From Pycnopodia helianthoides (taxonomy: Eukaryota > Echinodermata > Asteroidea > Forcipulatida > Asteriidae), in contig CM063254.1 of the NCBI GenBank assembly GCA_032158295.1, positions 1,860,001-1,924,000 of the forward strand: a DNA stretch of 64,000 bases, read 5' to 3'. The translations under genes were made by a program, and so were the position numbers. The notes beneath the pieces were generated by a model. The model saw nothing but the letters and a program-made list of their open reading frames with translations, had not been told where the DNA came from and searched no databases. Of this stretch, positions 35,413 to 46,748 are shown piece after piece; position 1 is the first letter of the stretch; each line of letters opens with the position of its first letter.

Positions 35413-35577
35413 GGCTTGGAATTACACGGAGGCCACGGAGGCCACGGACTCTGTTGCATTGGTCTTGGCCTTGGTGTCCCTTCAAAAGTATCCCACAGAC
35501 TTTGAGATTTTCCAATGGAAGTGCCCTTTGCAAAGTAAAAATGGCCTTGCCCTCTCAAAGATGAAATTCCAGGCCTG
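35413..35577. repeat. Interspersed repeat, inverted copy of the 9893 family
   Basis: Reverse-complement relative of 9893-10062: GAGGCCACGGAGGCCACGG, GGTCTTGGCCTTGGTGTCCC, AATGGCCTTGCCCTCTCAAA and GATGAAATTCCAGGCCTGAA appear in mirrored order. Intronic. Confidence 0.65.
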
Positions 35578-36538
35578 AATTGATGTTGATATGATAAAGG
35601 CCCAAAGCCATCCTGTATCACGTTCTTAAGTGTGATGCAACTCCACTGTAACCCACGCCCATTTCACACAAAACTGGCTCCACTGATTACCAGAAGCCCA
35701 TAGGAGTTGCAGCAAACTAGTTTTCTTTGATGATTTATGCAAGAAAAATGTAATAATTGGACTTTGCTCTTACTCGCAGTCTCTAGGTCCTTTCAAAATT
35801 AAAAGTTTCTGTCATAAGAAATGCCTTTGAACGATGAAATGGGAGACTTTGGTTCAAATTACACACAAACGTATGCCAGCTTTGGAGCCAGTGAGTAGCG
35901 GAAACTTTGGCAGTGCAGCAGATAAGAGCAAGTTCAATTGGGCACATTTAGTTGATCCTTGGTTGACCACTGACTTGCAATGTACATGCACAGTGACGTA
36001 CTCGCGCGAACGACTCATTTGGAAGTTTATCGGTATGGTGGTTAACACTTCCATTGTCTTCCGCCATTTCCCTATAGTGTCGCTGGTTCTCTTCGGTGCT
36101 TTACACTGGTTAGCATAAAACAAGGCTACCGGGACCAGGGAAGAAGCCATGATCCTGAGGCTGGTTCAAAATGATCGACCACAGTAGTCAACCAATGGTC
36201 AACCAGCCCGGGTTCCAGTCAAAATAGTCGACCTTTAGTTAACCATGGCACCCACTCGAACTTGCTCTATGCAAGCATGGGATGCAATGACTTACCGACA
36301 TGATTGTGATATGTGTATTAAGACATCCATTAGTACAATGTTAAAACGATGCTTGACCTTTGCAAATTTCCAGAGCTAATACACCGTAGAATGCCACAGT
36401 ATGCAGACCAAGTTTGTCTTCCTTACATTTGATCAAAGCAGCCTGTATTATCATAAATTTGCTAATAATAGTCAAAACAAAAAGGGAAATGATTGGTAAT
36501 TCATGACCAAGGTGTGATCATATCTGTACCTAGATGGA

Positions 36539-36889
36539 TTAAAGGCACAGTACACGTTTGGTAATAACTCTGAAAATTAATGGCAATAAAAACTTACTTG
36601 GTAAGAAGGACAGCAGCTTTGGGTAGTATAAAGAATTTTGAGAAACTTTTAACTTCATAAAAAATATATCACTTTTTATTCCCCAAAATTTGAATCTGAG
36701 GTCAGAAACGCTTCTCAGACTGTGTATTCCTATGGGGAAATATTCGCTTCGTTTTTTTCGGTGATATCTCAAAAACGCGACCTTTTGAAGTGAAATTTTC
36801 ACAGGTTAGTTTTATTGTATGTACCTACATTTATATAGGATTAACACAATCAGGAGGCTCCAATTACCAAACGTAAGCAGCACCTTTAA
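36539..36889. mobile_element. TTAA-type MITE, AAAGGCACAGTACACG family, copy 1
   Basis: TTAA at 36539-36542, then AGGCACAGTACACGTTTGGT; right end ACCAAACGTAAGCAGCACCT with TTAA at 36886-36889. The second copy is at 45557-45918. Non-coding, intronic, piggyBac-like by its TTAA flanks. Confidence 0.7.
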
Positions 36890-36922
36890 TACAGACCAAT
36901 GAAACTAAAACAAGTCTCGTAC

Positions 36923-37144
36923 CAGTCTTTCCTGCAAGTCATCACTCACAACGGACGAGCCCTGAGATGTGACAGTGCCACGCCCAACTGAAGATTCCGT
37001 CATAGCAGAGTCTGACCATGATGATGATAACATGCCTGGATCTTCAAACTCTGTCTCCACAATGGCCGACGACTGACCAGTGGCTGAAACCGTCTGGATG
37101 CCAAACGTTTGGACAGTGCGTAGATTTATGCCGTCCACCAAAGC
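36923..37144 (-). CDS. Giant gene, second FN3 exon and linker
   Basis: A 74-codon phase-0 exon with acceptor CAACCAG and donor AGACTG|GTACGA. The first half (ALVDGINLRTVQTFGIQTVS then ATGQSS) supplies the last strands of a fibronectin type III domain; F.IQTVSATGQSS matches the usual V.AV...GES ending. The rest (ETEFEDPGMLSSSWSDSAMT onward) is a Ser-rich acidic linker leading directly into the SH3 exon. Confidence 0.82.
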
Positions 37145-37783
37145 CTGGTTGTAAAGGGAGTAAACCAATAAGTGAATGGAAATGTTTTTATCTCATTAAT
37201 ACAGTTAGCAAAGAGCAATAAAAAAGTATTCAAGCAATAATCCTAGTGCGACAAACTATCCACAATTTGATTTTACAATGTTTGATGTTATACAGGAAAG
37301 GTAACTCCTCATGCACACACTGTAGCATCATAACTGCACCGATTCATGAGCAAACTGCAATAATACTTTGAAGTCAAACTGGTCTCTGGCTTTATACGAA
37401 TGCTGGGATGGTACCATTCACAATAATGCACCCATCTTGACATGTACAAATCCATCTGACCATACCGAGGCTGAAAGTGTAAATAGTCTGGTCCCTACAC
37501 CCAGAGCTGCCAACACTTGCCTTTTTGTAACCAGGGAGATTTTGTACAAGAATCGGGGAGATATTTAGAATTACACTCAACATAATAGGGAAAAAGTAAC
37601 CCACAATCAGGGAGATTGTCAAATGTGTTCATCAAAACATGGAAAGATCGACTTATTTCAGGGAACTTTCTGCAGAATCAGGGAGAGTTGGCAGCTCTGA
37701 CACCCTATCATATACTAGTGCTACGATCACGAAGGAATAAATCAGACCAAATTGGTGTCATTATTAGCTTGCTTCAGTCGTAC

Positions 37784-37969
37784 CTTTGTAAGATGAGCAT
37801 TCGTGACTAGCTGTTTCTGCTGTCTGTTGACAAAGATCTTGTAACCCACGATCTCCAATCCATTGCTACGACCTAGGTCATCGAGGTTAGGTGGATGCCA
37901 GGTCAGGACAGCTCCATTTTTGACCTATAACCTTTGACACAACAAGGCTACGGGGTGGCTGAGGCATAC
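37784..37969 (-). CDS. Giant gene, first FN3 exon (one-base frame break)
   Basis: It opens in phase 1 after CATCAACAG (37970-37978) and ends in phase 0 at ACAAAG|GTACGA. It begins MPQPPRSLVVSKVI and continues, after a frame break, as NGAVLTWHPPNLDDLGRSNG, then EIVGYKIFVNRQQKQLV. That is a fibronectin type III start (P-P-L-V, LTWHPP, GYKIFVN). The 186-nt length does not fit its two phases unless one base is removed. The break lies at the five-T run 37917-37921 or the GG beside it. RIM-BPs carry FN3 domains between their SH3 domains; only one is visible here. Confidence 0.8.
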
Positions 37970-38177
37970 CTGTTGATGAAAAAATGCCGGTGTGTTTTCA
38001 ATTTGTATGGTAGCAACTATGATTTTAGGTCTGAGATATATATGTGTCTTTTAGACCCTGGTTCCACTTTAGAAACCTGACTTTATATTTTATCACATCT
38101 AAAACTATTGCAGAAAATAGTTTAGTGGCCTGATGTTTCGACCCTAGCAGAGTCTTTCTCAAAGGCTCGATTTAGCC

Positions 38178-38566
38178 TTAAAGGAACATTACAGAATTGG
38201 TAAGAAAAAAACTTGTAAAATATACTTTTTGATCACAGATTTACATCAAACTTACACGGTCTAATGATGATGATAGTAGAAAACATCCCTTGAAATATTT
38301 CTGTCTGAAATGCCATATTTGATGAGAAATGAATAAAGTAATTTTCCGATTGGAGTTATCGCTCGGTGAGCGTTTTATTCATTTGTTGAATCTATATGAT
38401 TTCATGCAAAGTGTAATCGGTTTTTCACTATTTTCTTGTGACCCAGATGGCCGATCGATCTCAAACTTCTACAGGTTGTCAATTTATGTCTATGGTGGAT
38501 TACATAAAGTGCTTACACTGCCAGCAACTGTTTTGTTAGCAAAAACAAATTCTGTAATGTTCTTTA
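38178..38566. mobile_element. TTAA-type MITE, AAAGGAACATTACAG family, copy 2
   Basis: Left end CTTAAAGGAACATTACAGAA; right end CTGTAATGTTCTTTAA. The body is collinear with 63405-63800. It has inserted between short TAGCAGAGTCTTTC / GAAAGACTCTGCTA inverted flanks at about 38145-38160 and 38568-38583, which suggests insertion into an older foldback element. Confidence 0.78.
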
Positions 38567-39404
38567 ATGAAAGACTCTGCTAGGGTCGAAGGCACTTTTT
38601 TGCATTTATACCGTAGGTCCTTTTGGTTGGTACCCAGTTTGCAACAGCTAATTTTATTTTCTCATCTGAGGGAACAGATTTGACACCCAATTTTTTTAAC
38701 AAACGGCAACTTTTGGACACAAAATTTGAAGATTCAAGATGAAACTTAGTGTGTAGCAATAACCAACAAGTCAAAAACTTTTTCAGAGTTAGTAAACATT
38801 TTCAGAATTGCAATATGGTTGTTAAAGATTGTTTACTGCTGGAACAAACATAAACAGTATAAAGATAAAGCTTATGCTCTGTGATCAAAAGCAATTTTCC
38901 TTGGAAAAAAAGAAAAAGAGTTTATTTAGACAGCCTGCATGGCAGTGATATAATTGTCTGATTCTCAACAGTGCTATACAACATCAGTTATGGAGCACTT
39001 CACTATCAGAAAATCATCTACATCGGCCATATCTCGTTGGCCCCCACCCGCCTCATTGCCCCCTCGTTGGCCCCGCCCCCCGGTTCAATGTTGGTTCTCA
39101 TTGAGCGGTCTGAGCTCCTAACAACATTGAGTGGGGAGAGGGGAGGGTATGTTTATTGTCACGTGGCACAAGCATTTTGGCCGGGATTGTAGCTTTCAGG
39201 ATAAAAGTGAATAGCTTGGTTCCAAAGTCTATTTTGCTAAAATTTGATGAGCTTTATCCGAATTTTACAAATAATAGACATGCACAATCAAACCTGACAA
39301 AAACAATAATAAAAGACCAAGAGTTTACATTTTAAAAAGTGTACAATTTTCAAGTGATAAACCAAAAGGGAAACTGACTGGGTACAGATTCTAAATAGTT
39401 TTGG

Positions 39405-39475
39405 GTTGAACAAAGACAAATTGACTAGAGCGGGATTTGAACCGACGACCTCCGAAAAAAATATACAATAACATT
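39405..39475 (-). mobile_element. Truncated tRNA-derived SINE fragment
   Basis: TTGACTAGAGCGGGATTTGA and ACCGACGACCTCCG repeat the B-box end and junction of the SINE at 44912-45080, preceded by GGTTGAACAAAGACAAA as in that copy. The tRNA 5' half is missing. It lies immediately downstream (in transcription sense) of the donor at 39485. Confidence 0.6.
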
Positions 39476-39484
39476 CAAACTCAC

Positions 39485-42027
39485 CAGTAAGATGAGGTTG
39501 TTTCAACCCTCCATGGGAAGACAGTCGTTGATCACCATGACTGTTAGTCATCGCCTTCTGGCTGTGAGGTATCACTGTAGACTGATCCGGCTCATCAACT
39601 CCTCTTGCACCATTCCTAAGACTTACAGATGCACTGCGTGGCTGCGGGGATGCTGTCCCGTTTGAGCCTACTCCGCCATAATGAGAGGAGTACGAACTAG
39701 GCAGCTGAGGGGAGACGCTTTGGATCGGCAACCAAGACATCACGGTGTCAGCGGCCGGGATGGTACTCGATCCTGACATTGGCGTTCTGTTGCTTGAAGC
39801 GGACATTAACTGACCTCCGCTTGTGGGTGAAGAGGAGAGGTTCAAGAACCCGTTGTTCCGAGTTCTGGGGAGAGTCTGAGTTGAGTTTGGGATGTGATGC
39901 TGAGTTGATGATTGTAAGCCTCCGGGTTGGTTTTGTAGTGACTGAATGAGGCCACGCTGGGGAGTCAAAGAGGATGAGGTGGCTGAAGCGATTCCGCTTC
40001 TTGGTATCCTGGATGTGTTACTGTTGTTCTAGTTCCATCATAGAGAGAAGCACCACCGTATCCCTGGGGAGAAGTTGCAGAGGCACTCCTCGGTTGTTGA
40101 CCTGCAATCCTCGGATTCAAATCTGAAGCACTCACCCCTGGATGCATCTGCAATGTAGCCATACTTTTGTAAATCTCTTGGGCGTCTGACGTCTGATGAA
40201 GAGATGAAGGGATCATCCCAGGTTTCACCAAAGAGCTCTCAATTCCTTTAGTCATGTGCTGTGATGCTTGACGGCAGAGTAGCGTTGGAGGATGGTTGTG
40301 TACCATTCTCAGAATGTAACGCAGTGGACATTGCACCGGTCTGCAAGGAGGCCTGGTGTCCAGACGGTGCTACTGGAGCTGATTGCACACCGATGCTGTT
40401 AACCCTGCCTACTGGATGCCTGTGCTGCGTTGTGATTCCATGATGAACGGCTGCACTACCTACTCTCTGTGGTGGGTTGCTCATTGCAGGAACCATTGAG
40501 GTAACGTGGCCAGATGGCACTTGCCCTTCCGGTGGAAGTGTTGTTCCACAAAGTCATTGGTAGCTCTTGATCTTGAATCGATACTATGACTCTTGATGGC
40601 AGGCCAGTGGTACCTCCAAACGTTGAGGGCGCTTTTGTCAAGCTGTTTCCAGACGACAATGGTGCGCTGATCACAGAGGCTGCTCCTACTGTTGAGCCAC
40701 TCACAATGCCAGGACTTATCTTGTTGATTGACACGAGGATTAAGAACTTCTCTCATCCTTTCCGTATGGATCTGGGGGTCTCTATTGGATTGCGATCCCT
40801 CAATGAGGCCAAATGGTCCCCTTCCTTTGGGACCCTCCCCAGCCACTGCCTGCAATGTTATATTTGTAGCACCATTTTCAGGGAGCACTCCATTTGCTGA
40901 GGAATTCTGTCTGGAGTTTCTACCATTTTCAGGTTGAACGTTTAACCGCCCACTAACACGGTTTGTCCGGGTTATCTGCTGCTCACCGGGTGTCCCTCTA
41001 CCATGAGAATTGTTTAAGGTTCTTTCAAAAGATTGCGATGGGTGGTTAGTTGTCCTGGTCATGTCATTTGGGACAGAAGGATTTACACCTGATACACCAA
41101 GTGTTGAAAGACCTGCGGCGGTCTCAGAGTGTAGCTGAGCTGGACTTGAATACATCTGGTATTTTCCATCGACTGGTGAAGCAATAAATGTGTTTACATC
41201 TCCACTTGGAACTGTGAAATGTGGCATCTCTGGTGCTGAATGTTGCTGGCTTGACGACAGTGCTGCATGGGTGGACACAGGTAGAAGCCTCAAAGGGTCC
41301 GCAAAATCCTGCTCAGAAACAGTTGGACTTCCAGGCAAATCGGCTGATCCATCACCTCTACTAGTAAGAGGCATGCGGTGGGACAGATCTATTATACCTC
41401 GGGGAGTTTGAAATGATGGGGTCCTCTTGTTTATCCTCGATGATGTATGATTGTCTTGTCTAGGCTTGGATGAAGCGGATCTCAGTTTGGATGGGAGGCA
41501 TCCAGAACTGATCTAAGAAGATCCAACTCCCCATCCTCTTCAACCCTTCTTGATGGAGTCAGGTGGACCGAGACCGACTTCCCGAGGTTCTCCTCATGAG
41601 CTCCCCGAGAGATATCTCCCCACCGTCCAACTCCGAGTCACCGTCCAAATTCCCGCTGATGAGATCCAGGGTTGAGCGCCCTCTTCCAGCACCAAGGCGG
41701 CCAAGCTCGTCGTCATCACTCTCATCAACGGTGCGGATGTCTTCAAGCTCTGCTGATTTTGTCCAACTTTCTCTGTTGCTTACCGATGTCACCTTGATCG
41801 CTTTTGGGGATGTCTAGATCTACTCCCCTGGCCGTTCTATTCCTGCCGGCTGCTGGCAAGGGGTCATTGAACTCCTCACTAGGGAGATTCACAATAGCAG
41901 TCAGGTCACTGACCTCTGACAGCAGCTGCTCAGTCCTGTCCGGGCGGAATCGCTCCAGCTCGGCAGCCATCTTCTGTATGATGGCTTCCCGCTCTTTGCA
42001 TTTTTGGAGTAAGTAGGAAACCTTAGC
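39485..42027 (-). CDS. Giant gene, coiled-coil end plus disordered Ser-rich exon (several frame breaks)
   Basis: Acceptor TTTATCAG before 42027; phase-1 donor TTACTG|GTGAGT at 39485. It starts AKVSYLLQKCKEREAIIQKM then AAELERFRPDR, the end of a coiled coil resembling the KVRELEEKC...LSQELEKFR segment of RIMBP2. After this come an acidic block (DESDDDELGRL) and about 700 residues of low-complexity Ser/Thr/Pro/Asn sequence (for example SSLTPQRGLIQSLQNQ). Apparent single-base breaks occur near 41805, 41585, 41505, 40725, 40545, 40255 and 40025. Protein-like composition resumes in a new frame each time, so it looks like one exon with assembly indels rather than a pseudogene, though I cannot exclude decay. 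Confidence 0.7.
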
Positions 42028-42642
42028 CTGATAAAGAAACAAAAACCAGTATAAAAATGACAGAGCATAACAGTGCATTGTACAGGTTTGAACCAAGAGC
42101 AAAATTAGACAGTTCACAAAAAGATTGTGAGAAATATTTCTACATAGTTCTCATTTTAATTTGCACAATATGAATGTATGCTTAATCCCTAACAAGCCCC
42201 CCCAAATATTCAGAATTTTTTTCAAATGTGAACAATTACTTTCAGAAAATGTTTACAAGCTGATTGTTAAACTGTGTTAATCAAAACACCCTCTGCCCCC
42301 ACCCAAAAACAAAAAAAACTTAAAAAACAGACAAAAAAAGGATGAAAATTACTTTCAAAATCCAATGATGTATCATAGTTTTATTGCAATATGGAATGTT
42401 CCATTCAACGAGGTGTAAAGCTTTAATCTGAATTTTAAAAGTTCCTCATTAAAGTAACCAACAAGCAGATGACTTGGGTTAATGTCCTCAACTGGCTGTG
42501 ACTGATCAGCAAGCAATGATGAAGAATAGGTTTGTCAGCCATCTAGCCATAGCCTGTAGCCATAGCTGAAGTCAAAGCCATCTATTAAGCCAATCCATGT
42601 TACAATAGCTGAGGTCAGACAATCAAAACACTTGCATATGCC

Positions 42643-42843
42643 TAGTCCTTGGTGCAAGACGTCTCTGTTCTGTATTTCCACGATGAATTGCCGCCAATAG
42701 AGGGCGATATCACTCCACAAACCCACTATCACCCAGGAACCGCTATCACAGAAACGGTTTGGGCGATAGTGGGTTGGTGGAGTAATAGCACCTCTATTTG
42801 CGCCAGTGGAAATACATAACAGGAACATCTTGCACCAAGACAA
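42643..42843. mobile_element. Mutator-like MITE TAGTCTTGGTGCAAGAC, copy 2
   Basis: The left end TAGTCCTTGGTGCAAGAC and right end ATCTTGCACCAAGACAA share the CTGTATTTCCACG and GCCGCCAATAGAGGG arms with copy 1. Exact 9-bp target duplication GCATATGCC at 42634-42642 and 42844-42852. It sits 94 bp from a coding exon of the giant gene. Confidence 0.9.
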
Positions 42844-42936
42844 GCATATGCCATGTACATGTTCAACAAATGTCAACAACCGAAATGGCTTCAACTTTGA
42901 TGACACAGCCCGATACTCAAGAGACAAAGTCCATAC

Positions 42937-42993
42937 CTGGAGGGGTGCAACTGATATTTCAGCTTCATTTTTCTTGTGTTCCATATCGTCAAA
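42937..42993 (-). CDS. Giant gene, 19-codon exon
   Basis: A 57-nt phase-0 exon with acceptor TTTTTAG and donor CTCCAG|GTATGG. It encodes FDDMEHKKNEAEISVAPLQ, a coiled-coil continuation or short break. It joins in frame to AKVSYLL at 42027. Confidence 0.75.
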
Positions 42994-43280
42994 CTAAAAA
43001 GTGAGAAAAAAAATCAAGAATGTATCATTCAAGACTTCAGAACTGTCTATGAATATTTGAGCTTTGAATTTAAAAATATTTACATAATGTTTACAATGCA
43101 ATTAGTAAGGTCAAGTTATTGCTACATAATGTATTTAAATTAAGTTTTGCATAAGATATTCAACTATCTGGACTTCTTGTCAAGTCATGTGAAGGTCTCA
43201 TCTTGAAAGAATATAACACTTCTTTTTCTCCTAGAATTATTGATATGTAACTTGAAGGTTTTGAGAGAGAGACTGTTTAC

Positions 43281-43403
43281 CTGATCTTTGATGTTCCTAT
43301 AATCCTCTTCAATACCATCTCGTTTTCTTCTCTCATTATCAAGATGTCTGACACGCTCCTCCAAGGCACTGTTATCTTCTGCAAGACGGAGCTCCTCGCT
43401 TGT
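43281..43403 (-). CDS. Giant gene, coiled-coil exon
   Basis: A 41-codon phase-0 exon with acceptor CCTTGCAG and donor GATCAG|GTAAAC. It encodes TSEELRLAEDNSALEERVRH then LDNERRKRDGIEEDYRNIK, with regular heptad spacing of Leu, Val and Ile among charged residues. Confidence 0.82.
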
Positions 43404-44065
43404 CTGCAAGGAAACCGGAAAATATTAATTTAAAATCTATATGTCCATGTGTACCTTTCCATAGAGGTACTTTTCAATGGCTGTTTTTTGATAATTAATG
43501 CAAAGGCCAATGCAAATCCTGCAGTTCATTGTAAAGATTTGCAGGGAAACTTTCACAGGCATTGAGAGCTGTGCTCAACAAGTAAAGAATCCTTTGTATC
43601 AAATTTGCAGCATCAGTTTGCTTCACATTAAACTGTAAGAGTATGAAAGAGCTTCAAAAGTTTACCAACCTAAAACTTGTTTTTGCATAAATCATCAATA
43701 AAAACCTTATCTGAGTGGAAAATAAACAGTTACACCAAACTGCCTTAAGTACAAAACCAGAGGAACATATTTAATGATCATGATAACTGTTAAACCATAT
43801 CTCATGGTGCAGTTAATTACGAGAAGTCCCCCCGATCCACAAAGCTAAAGTAGTAGTCCAGGCCGTTTTCCTACCTTCTGCCCAGGTAGTAGTTAATAAG
43901 CAGGACAGTTCTTTTCAGAACTGAGAAATCTCCCTAATTCCGAAAATATACTCCGCGGTAGTAGAACAAATAGCACAACAAGTTCTCTAAAGAACAAAAT
44001 TTACACAGCAAAGTAGATAATTATACACATGGTGTTACCGCAAACGGAATATACATATCTCATAC

Positions 44066-44221
44066 CTTCTCCCTCAGCATATCTTCAGCCATCTGGAGTT
44101 TCCGCTCTAAGGCACCTCTGTCTCGGTTACTATGGCGACTATCAGACAGCTGTTGATGCATCTCATCCCATTTGGCCTCTATCGTTGCATATCTTTGTAT
44201 TCGCCCTCTCAGCTCTTCATT
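44066..44221 (-). CDS. Giant gene, coiled-coil exon
   Basis: A 52-codon phase-0 exon with acceptor TCACTAG and donor GAGAAG|GTATGA. It encodes NEELRGRIQRYATIEAKWDE and later ALERKLQMAEDMLREK, a charged helical heptad pattern. Confidence 0.82.
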
Positions 44222-44402
44222 CTAGTGACACCCCAAAAGTTGGCAAAATGTCATCGTTGTTAAAAGGAGAGATATTTAACTTGCAGCCATTTTCTTTTCT
44301 TTTTTTTAACATTACACTTATCTATGGTGTTTACATGCCTTTAACCTCAGTACTTCAAAATAGCTCTTTTGTTTTTGCCAAATATTATTTTTTTCTGCTT
44401 AC

Positions 44403-44708
44403 CTCCCTGGTGAGAACATTCAAAGCACTGGCCAGGTGTAACTCCTGCTGACTGGCATCTTGTGATCTGGAGCCATATGATCTCGGGTCTTGTGGTCCAT
44501 GGTCACCTGACCTAGAAGCATGGCGACTGATATCTGGTTTAGTATCATCCCACAAGGCATCGCGTGACTTCCAATCACCAGACCTGGAGTCAGGTGCTCT
44601 TGTGTCATGTGACTTCGCTGTGTCTGTGTGGTCTGTTGGAGTCTGCTGAGGCGCCCTCATTGTTTCCAGGTTCTTGATTTTCTCAGATTGCTTGTGCAGT
44701 TCTTCCTC
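44403..44708 (-). CDS. Giant gene, coiled-coil with a hydrophilic S/R/D-rich insert
   Basis: A 102-codon phase-0 exon with a GT-rich acceptor ending TGTGAAG and donor AGGGAG|GTAAGC. It opens EEELHKQSEKIKNLETM and closes QQELHLASALNVLTRE, both helical. Between them lies a low-complexity run with repeated SRSGD/SRD/SYGSRSQD-type phrases, perhaps an unstructured loop between coiled-coil segments. Confidence 0.78.
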
Positions 44709-44911
44709 CTTCACACACACACAAAAACAACAACAACTGATGAAGATATACCTTGTGTATTTAACAAAATGGTGAACTAATTAAAAACTACATCTACACT
44801 TTAACAGAGTCAAATAACATGGTGAATAAATTGGTGGAAATTTCAGCTAATTCTAGATGACCATATTTATGAAAATTGTATTCAAAACGGTGATACATTC
44901 TAATGTATGGG

Positions 44912-45080
44912 GTTGAACAAAGAAAAATTGACTAGAGCGGGATTTGAACCAACGACCTCCGGATTAACCTACCAGCGCTCTACCAACTGAGCTATCTAGC
45001 CCTATGTTGGCAGTCTCCCTATTATGTCAATATCTTTGTTCGGGGTGCCAGTCAGAAGCCATACAACCGTTAACTGCCCT
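44912..45080 (-). mobile_element. tRNA-derived SINE
   Basis: On the minus strand: GGGCTAGATAGCTCAGTTGG then TAGAGC (A box), GGAGGTCGTTGGTTCAAATC (B box), then CCCGCTCTAGTCAATTTTTC. The anticodon arm pairs poorly and the acceptor stem does not close with an RCCA-proximal arm, so this is a retroposon head rather than a tRNA gene. A related fragment is at 39405-39475. Confidence 0.7.
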
Positions 45081-45299
45081 TAACATTCTAATGATAAACT
45101 TAATCCCACACAGTGACCCATTTCATCATTTCCAAATAAATAAAAGAAATTCCAGTGAACAACTTCTCAAGGTGTTTTAAAATATATTTAACTTTGATTC
45201 AAGTTTTAGGCATTAAGATATTATTTCCACACATCACAGTGTATAAGATACCCATCTTCACCAGATTCAAACGGATTAAAGTCAAAAACATCTTCGTAC

Positions 45300-45416
45300 C
45301 TTAGAGGCCAGCTGTTTCTCCTTGGTCTCCATCTCATCCTTGATTTTGGCCTCTTCCTCATCCTTGACTTTCAGTAACTGCTCCTTCTCCTTCAATCTAT
45401 CATGGCTAGCCTCCAG
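45300..45416 (-). CDS. Giant gene, coiled-coil exon
   Basis: A 39-codon phase-0 exon with acceptor TTTGGTAG and donor TCTAAG|GTACGA. It encodes LEASHDRLKEKEQLLKVKDE then KIKDEMETKEKQLASK, almost entirely charged heptads. Confidence 0.8.
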
Positions 45417-45556
45417 CTACCAAAGAAAAAAATGCAGATAAATATAAATAAATAAATACTTGGGCCATGTCAAAGTTTAAATTTGTCTATGCAGGTGAGT
45501 GGTTTATTGAACAACCATGCAATAGATCTCCTGTGTGCCGCAAAAGCATTTTCACC

Positions 45557-45918
45557 TAAAGGCACAGTACACGTTTGGTAATGGCAATAAAACTTACTTG
45601 GTAAGAAGCACAGCAGCCTTGGGTAGTATAATGAATTTTGAAAAACTTTTAACTTCGAAGTGCTACGGTTATGGAAAATATATATCCATTTTTATTCCAC
45701 AAAATTTAAATCTGAGAAGCGTTTCTGTCAGAAACGCAGACTGTGTATTCTTATGGGGAATATTCTTCCTGCGTGTAAAAAATTTCCGCTCCGTTTTTTT
45801 CGGCGACCACCTTTTGAAGTGAAATTTTCACAGGTTAGTTTTATTGTATGCACCTACATTTATATAGGATTAACACAATCAATAGGCTCCAATTACCAAA
45901 CGTGTACTGAGCCTTTAA
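45557..45918. mobile_element. TTAA-type MITE, AAAGGCACAGTACACG family, copy 2
   Basis: Left end CTAAAGGCACAGTACACGTT; right end ACGTGTACTGAGCCTTTAA. Collinear with 36539-36889 and carries a TCTGAGAAGCGTTTCTGTCA block. The left flank reads CTAA rather than TTAA. Confidence 0.7.
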
Positions 45919-46112
45919 CACATGCATTAAAAAAATGACTACCATAGCCCATAAAGATGGTGTATACTTTACACAGTGACATCAAGTCAGAACTATTTAT
46001 GGCTCATGTATAAACTTTAAAACTTGAGTGTACGCTTTTTTGAATGGCTTTAGGGTATTGAGGGTTGAGATTACTTAAGGAAAAGTTGTTCCACTAATTA
46101 AAAGTTTGTTAC

Positions 46113-46199
46113 CTTTTCTTTAAGATTTGTTATCTCAGTTGTCTTCTTTTTCAGGTCAGTTTGGTTAGTGTCAATTTGATCGACTTTTACTCCCTCAAA
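46113..46199 (-). CDS. Giant gene, coiled-coil exon
   Basis: A 29-codon phase-0 exon with acceptor CTTTGAAG and donor GAAAAG|GTAACA. It encodes FEGVKVDQIDTNQTDLKKKT then TEITNLKEK. The acceptor tract is weak, so the start is a little less certain than for its neighbours. Confidence 0.68.
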
Positions 46200-46290
46200 C
46201 TTCAAAGTGAAAGCATGAAACGAGAAGGAACGTTAGTTAGAGCACGAGGATTGTTAGTATGAATGAAGCAAGTCATTATCAGATCAATCA

Positions 46291-46483
46291 GGGCCCAATT
46301 TCATAGAGCTGCTTAAGCAGAAAATATTGCTAAAACAACTTCTGCTAAGCTACATTAAGCAGGATACCAGTCACACATGCTACATGGGAAATGGTATTTT
46401 AGCTGGTAACCATTTTCTGGTTAGCATAATTTGGTTGTGCTTAGCTAGCTTCTGTGCTTAAGCAGCTCTATGAAATTGGGCCC
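46291..46483. mobile_element. MITE, GGGCCCAATTTC family, copy 2
   Basis: GGGCCCAATTTCATAGAGCT at the left, mirrored by AGCTCTATGAAATTGGGCCC at the right, with internal TAAGCAG/CTGCTTA arms. It lies 23 bp from the donor of the next exon. Confidence 0.85.
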
Positions 46484-46505
46484 TGTACTTGTGCAGGTCA
46501 CTCAC

Positions 46506-46610
46506 CTTTGACTGGAGGGCGTCGACCTCACGCTCTTTCTGCTTGACCTCTGACTTCAGCAGAGCCACTTGTCGCTCCTTGTCCTGAATGTCAATCTCCT
46601 TAGTTTGAAG
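46506..46610 (-). CDS. Giant gene, coiled-coil exon
   Basis: A 35-codon phase-0 exon with a pyrimidine-rich acceptor ending CTCTCAG and donor TCAAAG|GTGAGT. It encodes LQTKEIDIQDKERQVALLKS then VKQKEREVDALQSK, a clear heptad pattern. Confidence 0.85.
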
Positions 46611-46748
46611 CTGAGAGAAGAAAAAAAAGAAAGGATATTTGTCCTTTCCTTACAGGTTCTGATAACAGTTTCAGAGACTATTGGGTAGCTGTGGAATATC
46701 TCAATACGATAACTTAACCGTGAATTTTTTTCTTGGGAAATCAGAGGA

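Noticed and set aside
44912..45000. Possible tRNA gene
   Set aside because: A and B boxes are present but the anticodon arm and acceptor stem do not pair; a second, truncated copy with the same flanking sequence shows it is a SINE.
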